64,000 nucleotides of DNA from Kordia antarctica. Lineage in GTDB: Bacteria > Bacteroidota > Bacteroidia > Flavobacteriales > Flavobacteriaceae. Positions 28,501-36,345 of the stretch are shown piece by piece. How positions within the stretch are numbered: position 1 is the first letter of the stretch; every line of letters begins with the position of its first letter. Under the pieces are notes generated by a model. It saw only the letters and a program-made list of their open reading frames with translations, was not told where the DNA came from and did not search any database. The position numbers and the translations under genes are program-made. Location: the NCBI RefSeq assembly GCF_009901525.1, contig NZ_CP019288.1, positions 1,364,001-1,428,000 of the forward strand, written 5' to 3'.

Positions 28501-29468
28501 ATGACGAAGTGACAAATCGTAATTTCTATTTCATAACGGAAGATTTTAATTATGTAAACAAAGAATATTTCTCTGAACTTTCCATTGATGAAAATCTAGA
28601 AAGCAAACAAGCAATTTCATCTACAGAATTAAATCATTTTTTAGCTGGTGACAACATGAATGCGCAAAAGAAAATATTAATTATGGATGCGTGTTTTTCT
28701 GGCAGACTTTTAAATCCTTCGTCAAATAAGTTCGCAAAATCAGATGAAAATAATCTCACATACGCGCAAGAAAAAGCATTGCAAGAACTAAATTCAAAAA
28801 CAGGAACGATTATATTAACGGCTTCTCGAAGCGATGACAGAGCCTACGAAACAGAAAATTATCAACATTCGTTTTTAGCTTGGGGATTATTAAAAGCACT
28901 AAAAGACAAAGATTACAGCAAATACGGCGACAATGTAAAAGTGGATGCTTGGCTAAAATATGCAAAATACATTGTAGAAAATGAAATTACAGATCTCAAC
29001 ATTCAAAAACCTGCGATCAGCACAAATGAAGATGTCGATTTTGCAATTGGTTCTGTAAAAAATGACATCTTAAAAAACTTTACATTAGCTGGCGCATTGC
29101 CAATTATGAATACCGCAGATATTTCTGCCGAAAATCCGCAATCGCGTGGAAAAGCAGCTACGATTCGGTTAGCAATTAATAATCAATTGAAAAGATATGT
29201 TGAGGATAAAAATAGTACTGACAAAAAATTTACGTTCAGAGATTCCGATTATGCCGATTCTGGATATCGTATTTGGGGAAAAATTTCTAGTAAAGATAAC
29301 ATTTCAACACTTACGTTTTCACTCTTAAAAGATGGGAAACCTATTCAATTGGATATGAAATCAGCTAACAATCAATCAAATCCATATGAATATTCTAAAA
29401 CATTTGACACTACTGATCTTGAAAAAAATATAATTACATTTGTGAAAACCATCATCAACCAACTATAA
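25503..29468 (+). CDS. Secreted beta-propeller/caspase protein, non-ATG start
   Basis: The first standard start codon in frame is TTG at 25710, but the frame continues upstream through a clear signal peptide (KTFLIRCCIFLCITTTFSQ). ATA at 25503 or ATT at 25530 are the best candidates; I use ATA, giving 1321 residues. A large N-terminal half looks like repeated beta-propeller blades (~100-760). A C-terminal caspase domain begins ~920 (LYALFVGIENYDN) with His989 in YFSGHGITG and Cys1064 in MDACFSGR. It lies 11 bp upstream of a barrel-like protein gene, with which it is probably co-transcribed. Substrate unknown. Confidence 0.8.
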   Translation: MHSSLKTFLIRCCIFLCITTTFSQTTEKKLALKFDSFDEVYKALEDGEETIHINRKENRIVIPTRQGLSLYSISPFRKMNYVQNTILDSLIDTSDELYDDTIKSCIYYTDYTVKLEKNCKHTKHSDDFVASNSKLQPILSLAYDKEETKDFLKDLAIKFDPLKFVSALFIIDISTIDPKHISNVDGEFEFSAEANLEENIEKYLKYVIINYNDRCVAYTKDGTVVFEEKMASTNFYNNGSFVLTSYEMISPLAHLYTGVSFAGFEIAKKNIFLLDFQFQNKQFVTSLKNQKRDGTKTFQVAEAFKKFMLSTENIILKNNTPKRFVVNTFNRNKKVVFDASAITKKTSYENLVITYESLELNLDTEFKNENSFDYEILSSFKDFIVVLKKEIYKDDASVFNNELILIGVADGQLKHELLITFFSYLQIEEIVLLEGNEQIEIAAFFLDKTKNTRQIESFIIDSFFEFYHNGTIKFNGTKNHLESNNGLYMLFNTDIGYTKNVYKEYTNVVYDYVDINNGNYYMYYDYEYPKDTFFINNITATNFKLDNYVTATVNDLVDAKNIETLSLYKQNLLDTENIQVEYTYEKVFKDEYSYEQKDTYRITTNGKEKSVQLKTYSRKIGQKYALSPSVLVGYSNDLKYFLFYSNDDLINGSLKVYDFEKGTFIFSKFLGGNRTSANIDYFQGMSFSVFKDKLIIRYNNVESEIYDLNTSEKLADYYYYSDDEWYVVTPSGLYDKSSKKTDKLYYVYDKKELFELDQFKKEYQYNDLLPLILGISDRSFPKQLNLQDEIKKLPPEIVYQIQNNKTLKGTIKKREGGARNIFFCIAGSEKKEIKPQFNSEGIASFKIDLSEFKDDYLNENNKIYVKASNATNTITSKGEILNFQYQQNTQEITKATEEDKNEPITNAKLYALFVGIENYDNRPLEYAEDDASDMKMCVELINKNLYTNAPEIIYLPNEEASKKNITDALKYIQEKANAEDVVLLYFSGHGITGEALENDYDEVTNRNFYFITEDFNYVNKEYFSELSIDENLESKQAISSTELNHFLAGDNMNAQKKILIMDACFSGRLLNPSSNKFAKSDENNLTYAQEKALQELNSKTGTIILTASRSDDRAYETENYQHSFLAWGLLKALKDKDYSKYGDNVKVDAWLKYAKYIVENEITDLNIQKPAISTNEDVDFAIGSVKNDILKNFTLAGALPIMNTADISAENPQSRGKAATIRLAINNQLKRYVEDKNSTDKKFTFRDSDYADSGYRIWGKISSKDNISTLTFSLLKDGKPIQLDMKSANNQSNPYEYSKTFDTTDLEKNIITFVKTIINQL

Positions 29469-29479
29469 AACAATTCCAT

Positions 29480-30892
29480 ATGAAAAACACCTTTACACTC
29501 ATTATATTGCTATTTGCATTTGTTATAAGTTCAACTGCACAAGAACGTTACAACGTTGAATACGACTATAAAACTGATACGTTTATATACCAAAAAGTAA
29601 AAGATGATGGTACACTAGAAGTATTAGAAAAACCAAAAATGAAGCGGAATAGCATGGTGAAAATTCATTTAAAAAACGTGAATCCATTTGCGCTAGACAT
29701 CAAACCTATAATTACAAGCGAAAATGTTTTTGTAGAAGGAAATAAGTACAATATCAACTCATTATTTGGAAATCTTCGCTCAAATACTGCCGATCCGAGT
29801 ACAATTGGACTCAATATAAGTACGCCAACATTTGCTGCAGCTACTGAAAATAAACCTACTAAAATTACGAGAAGTGAAGCATCTGAAATCAACAAAACGA
29901 TTGCCAACGAAATAAAAGCGACCAATACGCTCAATAAAAAAATTATAACGGCGAAAGATGTTTTCATTGCCAATCTTACAAACCCCAATCTATCCAAAGG
30001 TGAAATCAAAATACAGTTAGAAATTATTCTAACAGATATCGTTCCTTCGGAAAATACTCCAGAAGATGATTTTTATGCGTATTTGAATGATGTCAGAGAT
30101 GATTTAAACAATAAAAATAGTATTATTAAAAACAATGTAGGTCAAATAACAACGCTATTTCGCAAAGAATTAACAAATCTCTATTCCAATTCAAAAAACA
30201 ATCTCATAGAAGCAAATACGCTTGTAACTGAAACTGAAAAAACGATTAAAACTTCGCTCACAAACATAGAAACACTTCAAAAACTCTATGCAATGCTGGA
30301 AGCTTCAAGCTTTGAACAAATCACGGATTATGAAATTGTAAATGATAAAACTACGGTAGATTTACTATTCAAAAAAAGTACTTTTCTACAAGAAGTAAAC
30401 ATCGCAGGAACTGGCGAAGTTGTAAAAAATAGATCTATCAAACTCTATGCAACTGGCGGTTTTAAAATAAATACGAGTGTCGCATTAACACTCAATAATT
30501 TTGGAGAAAATTCGAGTGATTTCTACATCGATGGAACCAACCAAATTGGCGCTGACAAAAACGATTACTTCGTACCAAGTTTAGCGACAATGATTAACTT
30601 TTATCCATTTGCTGGAGAAAGCGTGAATATTGGCGGAAGTTTTGGATTATCCATTCCAATTACGGACAAAATTACAGGAGTTAACTTCTTATTAGGACCA
30701 ACATTATTTTTTGGAAGCAAAAACAGACTTTCTGTAAGTGGCGGAATCGCGTATGGACCTGTAGAACGCTTAAAAGACGGATTACAAATTGGCGATACTA
30801 CAAACAGAGCTTCCAATGAAATCACTAAAAATGTATATGATTTTGGGTATTTTTTCGGGATTTCTTTTAGTTTATTTGATGTGAAGAAGTAA
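29480..30892 (+). CDS. Secreted protein with probable outer-membrane barrel tail
   Basis: 470 residues. Signal peptide MKNTFTLIILLFAFVISSTA. The middle (~120-300) is helical and Thr/Asn-rich. The last ~150 residues alternate in the manner of beta-barrel strands (LYATGGFKINTSVALTLN, VNIGGSFGLSIPI, GVNFLLGPTLFFG, DFGYFFGISFSLF) and end in an aromatic-rich strand. It probably sits in the outer membrane. Its gene is 11 bp after the propeller/caspase gene, so the two may form an envelope complex. Confidence 0.7.
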   Translation: MKNTFTLIILLFAFVISSTAQERYNVEYDYKTDTFIYQKVKDDGTLEVLEKPKMKRNSMVKIHLKNVNPFALDIKPIITSENVFVEGNKYNINSLFGNLRSNTADPSTIGLNISTPTFAAATENKPTKITRSEASEINKTIANEIKATNTLNKKIITAKDVFIANLTNPNLSKGEIKIQLEIILTDIVPSENTPEDDFYAYLNDVRDDLNNKNSIIKNNVGQITTLFRKELTNLYSNSKNNLIEANTLVTETEKTIKTSLTNIETLQKLYAMLEASSFEQITDYEIVNDKTTVDLLFKKSTFLQEVNIAGTGEVVKNRSIKLYATGGFKINTSVALTLNNFGENSSDFYIDGTNQIGADKNDYFVPSLATMINFYPFAGESVNIGGSFGLSIPITDKITGVNFLLGPTLFFGSKNRLSVSGGIAYGPVERLKDGLQIGDTTNRASNEITKNVYDFGYFFGISFSLFDVKK

Positions 30893-30928
30893 ACTTCACG
30901 CAGTAATTTTTGATCAAAATAATTATCA

Positions 30929-31771
30929 ATGTCAATAGAAGATAAAGCTTGGAGGAAATATGAAAGGCAAATTCATCAAGAATTAGCTTCTATATTTAAA
31001 GATTGTGAATTTGAATTCGACGATAGAATATTTGGAAAATATAGTAAAATTGATAGACAAATTGATATTTCTATTAGAGGAGAAATAGGTGGAAACAAAA
31101 TTCTTGGAATAATAGACTGTAAATGTTTTTCTAAAAATATAGATGTTACAATAGTTGATGGTTTTCTTGGGATGATAGAAGATACAAAAGCTAATTTTGG
31201 AATTATAATTACTAAAAAAGGATATACTTCTTCTGCTAAAAATCGTGCTAGAGTTAAAAATTTAAGGCTTGATATAATTGAGTTTGATGAATTAGAAAAA
31301 ATAAGATTAACATTTGATTATTTTGTAAATCAAAAAATTAAAAACTTAGAGTTATCAAAGTATGAGTTTTTTAAACGTGCAAAACAAAATTGGGGTTACT
31401 TTGATCCTTCTAAATCCAATTACAGTAAAAGGATTATAACATTTAAAGAAAGCGATACCAGTACAGAATATTTTGCTTATAAGAGAATAATTAAAGAAAG
31501 TGCTAGATTATTTAGAGATTTTTCTGATTTAGATTTAGTAACAATAAGAATACCTGTTAAGGAAGAAAGCAAAAAGAAATTATATTTTTCGAGCATCAAA
31601 AGAAATAATTTAGAAGTATTTCTTAAAGTCAATTTTGACTCTCTAAGAGATGATATCAAATTATGGAGAAATGATTTTCTAGAAAATAAAGATTATACAA
31701 AAGAATCGATTTACGATTTTGCAAAGGAAAATATTAATTCTATTGAATACACTGATTATGACAAAATATAA
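30929..31771 (+). CDS. Restriction-endonuclease-like (PD-(D/E)XK, Mrr-type) protein
   Basis: 280 residues. The N-terminal ~150 match the Mrr-like nuclease pattern: an Asp in KIDRQIDISIRG, then IDCKCF as the (D/E)XK motif, then VDGFLGMIEDTKANFGIIIT and SSAKNRA. The C-terminal half is charged and unassigned. There is no signal peptide, unlike its upstream neighbours, and no methylase is adjacent. It is a lone nuclease, perhaps a defence remnant or a modification-dependent enzyme. Confidence 0.78.
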   Translation: MSIEDKAWRKYERQIHQELASIFKDCEFEFDDRIFGKYSKIDRQIDISIRGEIGGNKILGIIDCKCFSKNIDVTIVDGFLGMIEDTKANFGIIITKKGYTSSAKNRARVKNLRLDIIEFDELEKIRLTFDYFVNQKIKNLELSKYEFFKRAKQNWGYFDPSKSNYSKRIITFKESDTSTEYFAYKRIIKESARLFRDFSDLDLVTIRIPVKEESKKKLYFSSIKRNNLEVFLKVNFDSLRDDIKLWRNDFLENKDYTKESIYDFAKENINSIEYTDYDKI

Positions 31772-31779
31772 ATAGTTAC

Positions 31780-32787
31780 TCACACTTTCGTATAACTAAT
31801 TCCTGTAATATTTATTGGCGAATATTCTTTTCTATTCGATTTCATAACTGGTTCCATCACGCATAAAACAGTCGTTTTCCCTTTGATGAATAATGTATTT
31901 CCACGAACTTTTGTTAACCATCTGAATTTTTCGATTGGAATATTGAACTCTTTTATCACATTTGCCAACTCTTCGTTTTCGGAAATCCAATCCATAATTT
32001 CCTGTTTGTTATTGAAATTTGGAATCTCGGAAGCTTCTTCAAACTCAAATTCCCATTCCATAGGAATATTAAAACGATACGTGTATAACTCGCCTGGCAA
32101 TTGCTCTGCGCGCGTTTTCAAAACAGTTTCCCAATCGGTTTTTACAGTTGGATATTTCTGTTGAAATTCACTTGCCAACGCTTTTGGTCCTGGCGAATGT
32201 GCTGTTGGATAATAGCCATAATACGTTTTTGCCAAATAATGTTCCGCGTATTTTCCGCCAAAAACATTAAAATATTCCGAAGCAAATACTTGAATGGTTT
32301 CATCGTGTGTAAAAGCAGTTTTTAAGCCTTTTAATAAAACTTTATTTGTTCCCAATCCGCAAGAATGAAAAATGATTTTTGTGTCTTTCGGTAAAAAATT
32401 TATCGCCAACGGAACTATTTCTTTTGTTGTTAAAGCTTCCGCTAGATTTTCCTCCGTAATACGTTCACCATTTTCACTCGTTTTCATCGACAAACCGCGC
32501 CACGGATTGCTGTGACTCACAACGTGAATATCGCTATACAAACTAGAATCGTAATGTAACCGAAGCCAATGTAGAATTTCTGCCAAACTATATTCTGTAT
32601 CAATCACTTGATAATTTCCGTTGTCAAAATAGTTCTTTGCATTTGTATAATATGTATTATCGCCTTCATCAAAACCAGCAATAAAAACCAATGATTTTGG
32701 CTGTTCCAATTCAATTTGCGTTGTTACAGTTCCCGCGAAAGCGGAAACTGAACAACAAACCAACACTACTAAACATATCTTTTTCAT
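31780..32787 (-). CDS. Secreted protein with caspase-like His/Cys dyad motifs
   Basis: 335 residues. Signal peptide MKKICLVVLVCCSVSAFA. An alpha/beta pattern follows: SLVFIAGFD, then DIHVVSHSNPW with His92, then TKIIFHSCGLGTN with Cys143. Strand-His and strand-Cys motifs in this order and spacing are what clan CD cysteine peptidases (caspase, gingipain, legumain) show, though I cannot assign a family. Its start is 4 bp after the VIT/VWA gene stop, so the two form an operon. It may process or be displayed with the VIT/VWA protein (inference). Confidence 0.65.
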   Translation of the reverse strand: MKKICLVVLVCCSVSAFAGTVTTQIELEQPKSLVFIAGFDEGDNTYYTNAKNYFDNGNYQVIDTEYSLAEILHWLRLHYDSSLYSDIHVVSHSNPWRGLSMKTSENGERITEENLAEALTTKEIVPLAINFLPKDTKIIFHSCGLGTNKVLLKGLKTAFTHDETIQVFASEYFNVFGGKYAEHYLAKTYYGYYPTAHSPGPKALASEFQQKYPTVKTDWETVLKTRAEQLPGELYTYRFNIPMEWEFEFEEASEIPNFNNKQEIMDWISENEELANVIKEFNIPIEKFRWLTKVRGNTLFIKGKTTVLCVMEPVMKSNRKEYSPINITGISYTKV

Positions 32788-32791
32788 CTGA

Positions 32792-34948
32792 CTAATTTTT
32801 AATCGTTATCGTAACTTCTTTTCCAATAGAAAATACGTGGTCAATAGTAATCAAGTTGATGCGTTCCAATAACACTTCATTCGTAATCCAAACACCATTC
32901 ACCAAAATTTCTACTGTTGAAATTGTTCCATTTTTAGCAACTTTCACACGGATTCCATCATACTTTTTCAAATACTTCTCAATGATTTTTGTGTAATTTT
33001 CCTTGAACCAAGTTGTTGCTTTTTCAGTAAGAACTTCATCATCATTTTTCACGATTTCAGTCTTCTTTTGCTTTTTAATAAATGTTTTTCCTTTTACAGA
33101 AGCTTCTGCTCCAACCGCGCTATTATTCACATTTTTCGGCATTGGCAACGGTTGTTTTACGACTTTTCGATTTCCGCTAGTATTCACAACTTCGTTATCA
33201 ACTGCAACAAAAGATGTGTATTGTGTTACCAAATTATATTTTAAGCCAAGTGCAATTACTTCGTCTTTTGTGTTGTCTCTAAAACGTGTTTTATAATCGT
33301 CCAAACGCTCTATCTTTTTACGCGCCCACAAATACTTCAATGCTTCGTTATCTTTGCTCAACATTCCATCTGCGACCATAAATTCTTTTTGAAAAATTCC
33401 GTTTCCACTTTGTCCAGTAATTGTTAGCGTTCCTTTTGCGTCTCCTCTGTATTTTCCGAAAACTAAAATTGGTCGTGATGCAAACACATCTGGAATGCTG
33501 CTTGGCGTTACGTCATACGCGTCAAAACCTTCCGCTTTGATTCGAATTTGCGTCAATATCGGCGATTTTATGTAGTTTCTGAACTTTTCTGCAACTTCAT
33601 TTGCTTTGTTCATTTCGGTTACAATAAACGATTCGCTGTTGCTCACTTTCGACATTCCTTCTAATAAATATCTGTTTACGCTAGATCCAATTCCGAACGT
33701 AAATACGTTGGCTTGCCCTAAATTTTGTTCAATCATTTCGAATGCTTTTCGTTCCACACTTACATATCCGTCGGTAATTACAACCATTGATCGTGCACTT
33801 GTTTTGTCCATTCTTGGTAATTGATACGCCGTTTTGAGCGCGTTTAACAATCGTGTTCCGCCGCCGCCGCGTTCGTTAGATAAAAAGTTGATTCCTTTTT
33901 GAATATTTTCTTTGGTACATGACAATGGTTTATCTGATAAAACAACCGAACCGCCTGCAAATAGTAGAATGTTGTAATGATCTGTTTCTGGTAAATTGAC
34001 TAATAAGTTGCGGAATAATTTCTTAGAAACTTCCATCGGATAGCCGTTCATAGAACCTGAAACATCTACAATAAAAAGATATTCTTTCGCCGTTTCTTTT
34101 ACATTTACAGAAGCTTTTGGCGGTTCCATCATATAGGCAAAAAAATGTTCTCCTTCTTCTTCATACAATAATAATCCTGATTGAATTTCTTTTCCTCGCA
34201 TTCCATATGTTAGAATAAAATCGCGATTAGATGAATTTTCGTTTTCTTTCTTTAGAGAGATTTCTGCTATTCGCGTGTTTGGATAGTTCACGTTAATTTT
34301 GTGTGTATTTGAAGAAACATCTGCGATTGGAATTCCTGAGTTGATTTGAACGTTTAAATCAAAATCGAATGTGTCTGCAATTCCTTTTCCTGTATATGGC
34401 TGATTGAATGTGGTTTCGCCAGACGTATTTTCGCCTGTAAATCGTGGTCCGACAACGCCAGGAAACATAAATTCGTATTCGCCTGTTGTTGGCACTAACA
34501 TTTCGGTGTAATAAATATCAATCGTTACAATATCGTTTTGCATAATGTTTCCAACGTTCATTTGAAACACATTCGGACGATGCTGATCTAGTTTTGCAGC
34601 GCGTTTCCCTTCTTTCAACGCTTTGTCGTAGACACGTTGTGCTTCTTGCTTTTCAAATATTTTTGCGTTGATGGTTCTGTCGCCAATAGTCATTTGCATT
34701 TTGTGAACTGCCGCTTGTGTTGATAATGGAAATACATATTTGGCTTCTATCGGAATGCTTCCTGTGTTTTGGTAGGTTTGTGCAATGTGAACGTTTGCAA
34801 TATTTCCTGAAATTTTTACGTCAACTTTTGTCGATTTTAAAGGAATTACGGCGTTTGGTGTCAAAACTTCTAAGTAAGGACTTTCGGTTTTTTGCGCGAA
34901 TCCGAAGCTGGAAATAAATGCGATAATGAGAATACAGATGTTTTTCAT
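32792..34948 (-). CDS. VIT and von Willebrand A domain secreted protein
   Basis: 718 residues. Signal peptide MKNICILIIAFISSFGFAQ. Residues ~30-165 are a VIT domain (VDVKISGNIANVHIAQTYQN, FPLSTQAAVHKMQMTIGD). Residues ~285-460 are a VWA domain with an intact MIDAS start, DVSGSMNG. The last ~75 residues (TWFKENYTKIIEKYL, YDGIRVKVAKNGTISTVEILVNG) match the C-terminus of the 191-aa lipoprotein. Such proteins are inter-alpha-trypsin-inhibitor heavy-chain-like and act at the cell surface. Paired direct repeats lie 75 bp upstream. Confidence 0.9.
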   Translation of the reverse strand: MKNICILIIAFISSFGFAQKTESPYLEVLTPNAVIPLKSTKVDVKISGNIANVHIAQTYQNTGSIPIEAKYVFPLSTQAAVHKMQMTIGDRTINAKIFEKQEAQRVYDKALKEGKRAAKLDQHRPNVFQMNVGNIMQNDIVTIDIYYTEMLVPTTGEYEFMFPGVVGPRFTGENTSGETTFNQPYTGKGIADTFDFDLNVQINSGIPIADVSSNTHKINVNYPNTRIAEISLKKENENSSNRDFILTYGMRGKEIQSGLLLYEEEGEHFFAYMMEPPKASVNVKETAKEYLFIVDVSGSMNGYPMEVSKKLFRNLLVNLPETDHYNILLFAGGSVVLSDKPLSCTKENIQKGINFLSNERGGGGTRLLNALKTAYQLPRMDKTSARSMVVITDGYVSVERKAFEMIEQNLGQANVFTFGIGSSVNRYLLEGMSKVSNSESFIVTEMNKANEVAEKFRNYIKSPILTQIRIKAEGFDAYDVTPSSIPDVFASRPILVFGKYRGDAKGTLTITGQSGNGIFQKEFMVADGMLSKDNEALKYLWARKKIERLDDYKTRFRDNTKDEVIALGLKYNLVTQYTSFVAVDNEVVNTSGNRKVVKQPLPMPKNVNNSAVGAEASVKGKTFIKKQKKTEIVKNDDEVLTEKATTWFKENYTKIIEKYLKKYDGIRVKVAKNGTISTVEILVNGVWITNEVLLERINLITIDHVFSIGKEVTITIKN

Positions 34949-35022
34949 AATGTTGGATATTTTATAGTTTTTGTTCTTGATGAATCAAATATCCTATGAA
35001 ATTGTGATAGAATTTGTGGTGT

Positions 35023-35056
35023 TTTAGAATTCGTTGCGGATCATTTAGTATTCGTT
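35023..35056 (-). promoter_or_regulatory. Paired direct repeats, LytTR-site-like
   Basis: TTTAGAATTCGTT and TTTAGTATTCGTT with a 21-bp period, 75 bp upstream of the VIT/VWA start. A near -7 element (ATATTTG on the minus strand) follows at a similar position in both promoters that carry these repeats. Confidence 0.6.
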
Positions 35057-35157
35057 TGTGTTTGATGGTTTATGTAACGGAAGATTTCAATTTTTACCGA
35101 GTTCCATCTCACGCAAGTGAAAATGTTTGCCTATTTTTAGCAGCTAAATGAACTAGT

Positions 35158-35703
35158 ATGAGTATTCAATATAAATCTGCCAAAGCTTCCAGAGTCAGTA
35201 TTTCCGAATTGATGTTGCCGTCACATTCAAATTTTAGCGGGAAAATTCATGGAGGATATATTCTTTCTTTGTTAGATCAGATTGCGTTTACATGCGCTTC
35301 CAAACATTCGAGAGCGTATTGTGTGACAGCTTCTGTAGATACCGTAGATTTTTTGAATCCGATTGAAGTTGGCGAGTTGGTTACGATGCGCGCTTCTATT
35401 AATTATGTCGGACGAACTTCAATGGTTGTTGGCATTCGCGTTGAAGCAGAAAATATTCAGACTGGCGCTGTAAAACATTGTAATTCTTCTTATATCACAA
35501 TGGTTGCGCGCGATGATGACGGAAAAGGAATTGAAGTTGACGGATTGCTTTTGGAGAATTTAACGCAGATTAAACGTTTTTTGAAAGCGTTGAAGCGTAT
35601 GGAAATGAAACAGACACGCACCAAGGAATTTGATCATAAAGATTTTGTTCCAGAGACGTATATGAATGTTTTAGCGAAGTATAAAGTGAAGGTTGTTAGT
35701 TAG
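35158..35703 (+). CDS. Acyl-CoA thioesterase (hotdog fold)
   Basis: 181 residues. The hotdog thioesterase motif is clear (GKIHGGYILSLLDQIAFTCASKHS), followed by ASVDTVDFLNPIEVGELV and VGIRVEAEN. It is likely to hydrolyse acyl-CoA thioesters in the cytoplasm; acyl preference unknown. The stop codon TAG is the first triplet of a heptamer tandem repeat. Confidence 0.9.
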   Translation: MSIQYKSAKASRVSISELMLPSHSNFSGKIHGGYILSLLDQIAFTCASKHSRAYCVTASVDTVDFLNPIEVGELVTMRASINYVGRTSMVVGIRVEAENIQTGAVKHCNSSYITMVARDDDGKGIEVDGLLLENLTQIKRFLKALKRMEMKQTRTKEFDHKDFVPETYMNVLAKYKVKVVS

Positions 35704-35735
35704 GGATTAGGGATTAGGGATTAGGGATTAGGGAA
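35701..35735. repeat. Heptamer tandem repeat TAGGGAT, about five copies
   Basis: Five head-to-tail copies begin with the thioesterase stop codon itself. No gene overlaps the rest. Confidence 0.85.
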
Positions 35736-35818
35736 ATTACTTTTTATTTCAAATATGAATTTTTCTCGACTGCATTAGCTGAAAACTCAATACTAAAATC
35801 TAAATACTCAATACTAAT

Positions 35819-36148
35819 TTACTTTTTCACAAATCGTTTCGTGATCGACTTTTTTTCTGTAATCACTTTTACCAAGTAAATTCCTGATTTCCAAGAAGTA
35901 ATATCAATAGCATTGTGCAATGCTGTGAGTTTTCCTGTGTAGATTTTTCTTCCTAATAAATTATAGATCTCAACTGCCGCATCTGTTTTTTGCGCAAGTC
36001 TGATGTTTAATTCATTAATACCAGGATTTGGAGAAATGTTAAAAACAGTTTCTGAAGTAGCATCAATTTGAGCGTCATCGTTATTTTGTGCAATAACAAC
36101 CGTACTTAAAGAGAATAATAAGATAAAAAAAAGTATTTTTTGCTTCAC
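35819..36148 (-). CDS. Small T9SS type A sorting-domain protein
   Basis: 109 residues from GTG at 36148, which places the signal peptide KQKILFFILLFSLSTVVIAQ directly at the N-terminus; a longer TTG start at 36178 is possible. The rest is essentially a type IX secretion C-terminal domain (NISPNPGINELNIRL, VEIYNLLGRKIYTG, KSGIYLVKVIT, KRFVKK). There is little or no passenger domain, so it is either a minimal cargo or a remnant. Confidence 0.85.
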   Translation of the reverse strand: MKQKILFFILLFSLSTVVIAQNNDDAQIDATSETVFNISPNPGINELNIRLAQKTDAAVEIYNLLGRKIYTGKLTALHNAIDITSWKSGIYLVKVITEKKSITKRFVKK

Positions 36149-36345
36149 TCGTTTCCCGATTTGATGTGTTTCTAACAAATGTAATAATTATTTGTAATAC
36201 TTACCTTATTTTAACATTGTATAAACATATTTTAATTTACACAGTAGAACTACGTGGTTCTATTTTCACGTAAAAGTAATCTTACATATACTTATTTTTC
36301 ATCGTTACTTTGTTATCAGTATTAACAGATTAAGAAAAAAAAGCT

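Noticed and set aside
35701-35735. Telomere-like TTAGGGA repeat as a replicon end
   Set aside because: Only five copies in the middle of a contiguous chromosomal region; simple tandem repeat is the better reading.
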